Source: JANNGZ01 sp031404155
GTDB taxonomy: Bacteria; Pseudomonadota; Gammaproteobacteria; Burkholderiales; Burkholderiaceae_C
Assembly: GCA_031404155.1 (NCBI GenBank)
Contig: JANNGZ010000313.1
Location: forward strand, 1 to 7,540
Length of the DNA stretch: 7,540 nt
Direction: 5' to 3'
Shown: positions 5,303 through 7,540 of the stretch, piece by piece
Position numbering within the stretch: position 1 is the stretch's first letter
How the letters are laid out: the number at the start of each line of letters is the position of its first letter
The notes under the pieces: generated by a model
Told to the model about the DNA's origin: nothing
Seen by the model: the letters and a program-made list of their open reading frames with translations, nothing else
Database searches by the model: none
Program-made: the position numbers and the translations under genes

Positions 5303-7135
5303 ATGAAGCGTGCATTCATTTGGCTCGTGGCGGCGCTGGTTGCGCTGCCGAGCGCCGCGCAGCCGGTGAACGCGGTGCCGAATCAGGCGGCGCAGCCGGT
5401 GAAAGTGTTGAGGTATGCCTTCCGCGTTGCCGAAACCGGCTTCGACCCGGCGCAGATCGTCGACCTGTATTCGCGCACCGTCACGCCGCATATCTTCGAA
5501 GGCCTGTACCAGTACGACCACCTGGCGCGGCCGGCGAAGATCAAGCCGCTCACCGCCGACGGCATGCCGCAGGTGAGCGAGGATTTCACGACCTGGACCG
5601 TCAAGCTCAAACCCGGCATCTTCTTTGCCGACGATCCGGCGTTCAAGGGCCCGCATGCCGGTGGTCGGCGCGAGCTGGTGGCCGAGGACTATGTCTACTC
5701 GTTCAAGCGCTTTGCCGACCCGCGGCTGAAGAGCCCGGCCTGGTCCTTCTTCGAGCAGTTCGGTTTTCTCGGCCTGGGTGCCTTGCGCAAGGACGCGCTG
5801 GAGCAGAAGAAGCCCTTCGACTACGACAAGCCGATCGAAGGCCTGCGCGCACTGGACCGCTACACGGTCCAGTTCCGCATGGACCGGCCGCGGCCGCGCT
5901 TCATCAGCACATTGGCCGGTGGCGACCTGACCGGCGCGGTGGCGCGCGAGGTGGCCCAGGCGTATGGCGACGCGCTGCCGGCGCACCCGGTGGGCACCGG
6001 GCCCTTTGTGCTCAAGCAGTGGCGGCGCAGTTCGCTGATCGTGCTGGAGCGCAACCCGGCCTACCGCGAGGTGCTCTACGACGCCGAGCCCGCGGCCGAC
6101 GACGCCGAGGGCCAGGCGCTGCTGGCGAAGCTCAAGGGCCGCAAGCTGCCGATGGTGGACCGGGTCGAGGTTTCGATCATCGAGGAGGAGCAGCCGCGCT
6201 GGCTGAGTTTCCTCAACCGCCAGCACGACCTGATCGAACAGCTGCCGCCCGAGTTCATCGAGGTGGCGCTGCCCAACGGTGAGCTGGCGCCCCACTTGAA
6301 GAAGCGCGGCATGCAGGCCTACCGCATCGTGCGGCCGGATATCGGGATCATCCTGTGGAACATGGACAACCCGGTGATCGGTGGCTACACCGCCGACAAG
6401 GTGGCGCTGCGCCGCGCCTTGAGCCTGGCGATCGACGTCGAGCGCGAGATCCGTGTCGTCTGGCGCAACCAGGCGATCCCGGCGCAGTCGCCGCTGATGC
6501 CGCACACCACCGGCTACGAGCCCAAGTTCAAGAGCGAGAACAGCGAATACAGCCCGGCGAAAGCGATGGCGCTGCTCGACATGCATGGGTATGTCGACAA
6601 GGACGGCGACGGCTGGCGCGACCTGCCCGATGGCTCGCCGCTGAACATCGAGATGGCCACGCAACCCGACGGCCTGTCGCGCCAGCAGGACGATTTGCGC
6701 AAGAAGAATCTCGACGCGGTCGGGGTGCGCCTGGTCTACAAACCCGCCAAGTGGCCCGAAAACCTGAAGGCCGCGCGGGCCGGCACGCTGATGGCCTGGC
6801 GCGTCGGCTCTTCGGCGGCGAGCGCCGACGGGCAGGGCAGCCTGCAGCGCTACCACGGCAAGCAGGTGGGCGGGCAGAACATGGCACGCTTCAGGCTGCC
6901 CGAGTTCGACGCCATCTACGAACGCCTGGAGGTGTTGCCCGACGGGCCTGAGCGCGAGGCGCTGTTCCTTCAGGCCAAGAAACTCGCGGTGGCCTATGCG
7001 CCCTACAAGTCGCTGGTGCACCGGATCATGAGCGACATGGCGCAGCCCTGGCTGATCGGCTACCGCCGCGTGCTGTTCTGGCAGGACTGGTGGCACCTGG
7101 TGGATATCGACACGAGCAAGCTGCCCAAGCCGTGA
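5303..7135 (+). CDS. Periplasmic ABC transporter solute-binding protein, family 5 (paralog 3)
   Basis: This is a SBP_bac_5 receptor of 610 residues. Residues 1-19 form a compact Sec signal peptide (Lys2, Arg3, then a hydrophobic run to ALPSAA, cleavage likely after Ala19). The short linker carries AQPVNAVPNQAAQPVKV, related to the duplicated linker of paralog 1. Landmarks are ETGFDPAQI (44-52), FADDPAFKG (108-116), HPVGTGPF (228-235), GGYTADKVALRRA near 355-367, DKDGDG (432-437) with WRDLPDG, and the C-terminus FWQDWWHLVDID. By eye more than half of the mature residues match paralog 2. Its N-terminal linker matches paralog 1 better, so the gene looks mosaic. No Cys is seen. The start is supported by the signal peptide and a good ribosome binding site. 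The gap upstream holds a hairpin element, so the gene may have its own expression level. The next gene begins 6 nt after its stop. The ligand is unknown. Confidence 0.93.
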   Translation: MKRAFIWLVAALVALPSAAQPVNAVPNQAAQPVKVLRYAFRVAETGFDPAQIVDLYSRTVTPHIFEGLYQYDHLARPAKIKPLTADGMPQVSEDFTTWTVKLKPGIFFADDPAFKGPHAGGRRELVAEDYVYSFKRFADPRLKSPAWSFFEQFGFLGLGALRKDALEQKKPFDYDKPIEGLRALDRYTVQFRMDRPRPRFISTLAGGDLTGAVAREVAQAYGDALPAHPVGTGPFVLKQWRRSSLIVLERNPAYREVLYDAEPAADDAEGQALLAKLKGRKLPMVDRVEVSIIEEEQPRWLSFLNRQHDLIEQLPPEFIEVALPNGELAPHLKKRGMQAYRIVRPDIGIILWNMDNPVIGGYTADKVALRRALSLAIDVEREIRVVWRNQAIPAQSPLMPHTTGYEPKFKSENSEYSPAKAMALLDMHGYVDKDGDGWRDLPDGSPLNIEMATQPDGLSRQQDDLRKKNLDAVGVRLVYKPAKWPENLKAARAGTLMAWRVGSSAASADGQGSLQRYHGKQVGGQNMARFRLPEFDAIYERLEVLPDGPEREALFLQAKKLAVAYAPYKSLVHRIMSDMAQPWLIGYRRVLFWQDWWHLVDIDTSKLPKP

Positions 7136-7141
7136 TGCACC

Positions 7142-7540
7142 ATGAAGCGCCGCGGTCTGGTCTTCACTGCGCCGTTTTTGCCACCGCCTTTGCGAAGGCT
7201 CTTGCCAACGCTGACGTCAACACCGCTGCCGGCCGCGGCGGCGGCTGAGCGAGAACGCTACCGCCGCCAACCCGCCGGCAAGGCGTTGCATTTGGCGTTC
7301 GAGTCGCCCGAGACCATCTTCGATCCGCCGCAAACCAACAGCGACAGCAACACCTCGACGGTCCTGGCGCAGATTCTTGAAGCGCCGCTGGGCTTCGACT
7401 ACCTGGCGCGGCCGGCGCGTCTGGTGCCGATCACCGCGGTGGCGATGCCGCAGGTGTCGGCCGACGGCCGAACCTTCACAGTGCGCATCACGCCCGGCAT
7501 CTTCTTCGCCGACGACCCGGCGTTCAAGGGCGCGCACTCG
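7142..7540 (+). CDS. Solute-binding protein, family 5 (paralog 4), 3' end outside the window
   Basis: The first 133 codons of a fourth homolog run open to the window edge. From KALHLAFESPETIFDPP (47-63) onward it aligns with the other three: APLGFDYLARPARLVPITAVAMPQVSADGRTFTVRI, then GIFFADDPAFKG ending at 130. It lacks the ETGFDPAQI wording (it has ETIFDPPQTNSDSN) and shares the EAPL variant with paralog 1, so it is the most divergent member. The N-terminus is odd. Residues 1-40 are Pro- and Arg-rich (PFLPPPLRRLLPTL) and make a poor signal peptide, whereas another frame in the same stretch encodes a good one. The ATG at 7142 is 6 nt after paralog 3 and starts MKRR. There is no clear ribosome binding site. 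An ATG at 7135 overlaps the previous stop but its frame ends at 7248. The assignment to the family is firm; the exact N-terminus and intactness are not. Confidence 0.85.
   Translation, partial: MKRRGLVFTAPFLPPPLRRLLPTLTSTPLPAAAAAERERYRRQPAGKALHLAFESPETIFDPPQTNSDSNTSTVLAQILEAPLGFDYLARPARLVPITAVAMPQVSADGRTFTVRITPGIFFADDPAFKGAHS

Noticed and set aside
5078..7096. Very long antisense open frame (672 codons) opposite paralog 3
   Set aside because: It is rich in His, Arg, Gln and Ala, has no family motifs, and mirrors the third-position GC bias of a clear SBP_bac_5 gene. The same applies to the antisense frames at 3955-5319 and 7217-7537.

Overview
This window is very GC-rich, strongly third-position biased and densely coding. 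It most likely comes from a betaproteobacterium of the order Burkholderiales. The reasons are codon usage, long spurious antisense reading frames, the style of the paralogous family-5 solute-binding proteins, and a C/G-rich hairpin element between two genes that resembles intergenic repeats I associate with that order. The taxonomic placement is inference from a reading by eye, not from a search.

Layout. Positions 1-70 hold two small perfect stem-loops just beyond the stop of the first gene. Positions 71-1009 (minus strand) encode a DppB/OppB-type inner-membrane permease. A divergent intergenic region of about 290 bases follows. It carries a 13-bp tandem repeat and presumably promoters for both directions. 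From 1308 to the right end the plus strand is an array of consecutive homologous genes for periplasmic solute-binding proteins (SBP_bac_5, the OppA/DppA-like cluster C family). Three are complete (630, 652 and 610 codons) and a fourth is cut by the window edge. Genes 1 and 2 are 7 nt apart, genes 3 and 4 are 6 nt apart, and genes 2 and 3 are separated by 136 nt containing a hairpin-rich repeat.

How they fit together. The binding proteins should be secreted by the Sec pathway, capture a peptide-like or other medium-sized ligand in the periplasm, and deliver it to an ABC importer. The divergent permease is an obvious candidate for half of that importer's channel. No second permease (DppC type) or ATPase (DppD/F type) lies in the window, so the complete transporter cannot be confirmed. 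The unusual point is the ratio: at least four related receptors in a row beside one visible permease. Genes 2 and 3 are the closest pair. Genes 1 and 4 share a different variant of one N-terminal block, so the array looks built by more than one duplication, with diversification of ligand-contact segments and of the N-terminal linkers.

The most distinctive local observations are: the fourth gene's signal-peptide region, which reads as a good signal peptide only if two compensating single-base frameshifts are assumed; a pentapeptide repeat linker in the second binding protein; and identical DNA blocks shared between paralogs. I see no rRNA, tRNA, CRISPR array, transposase or phage gene.
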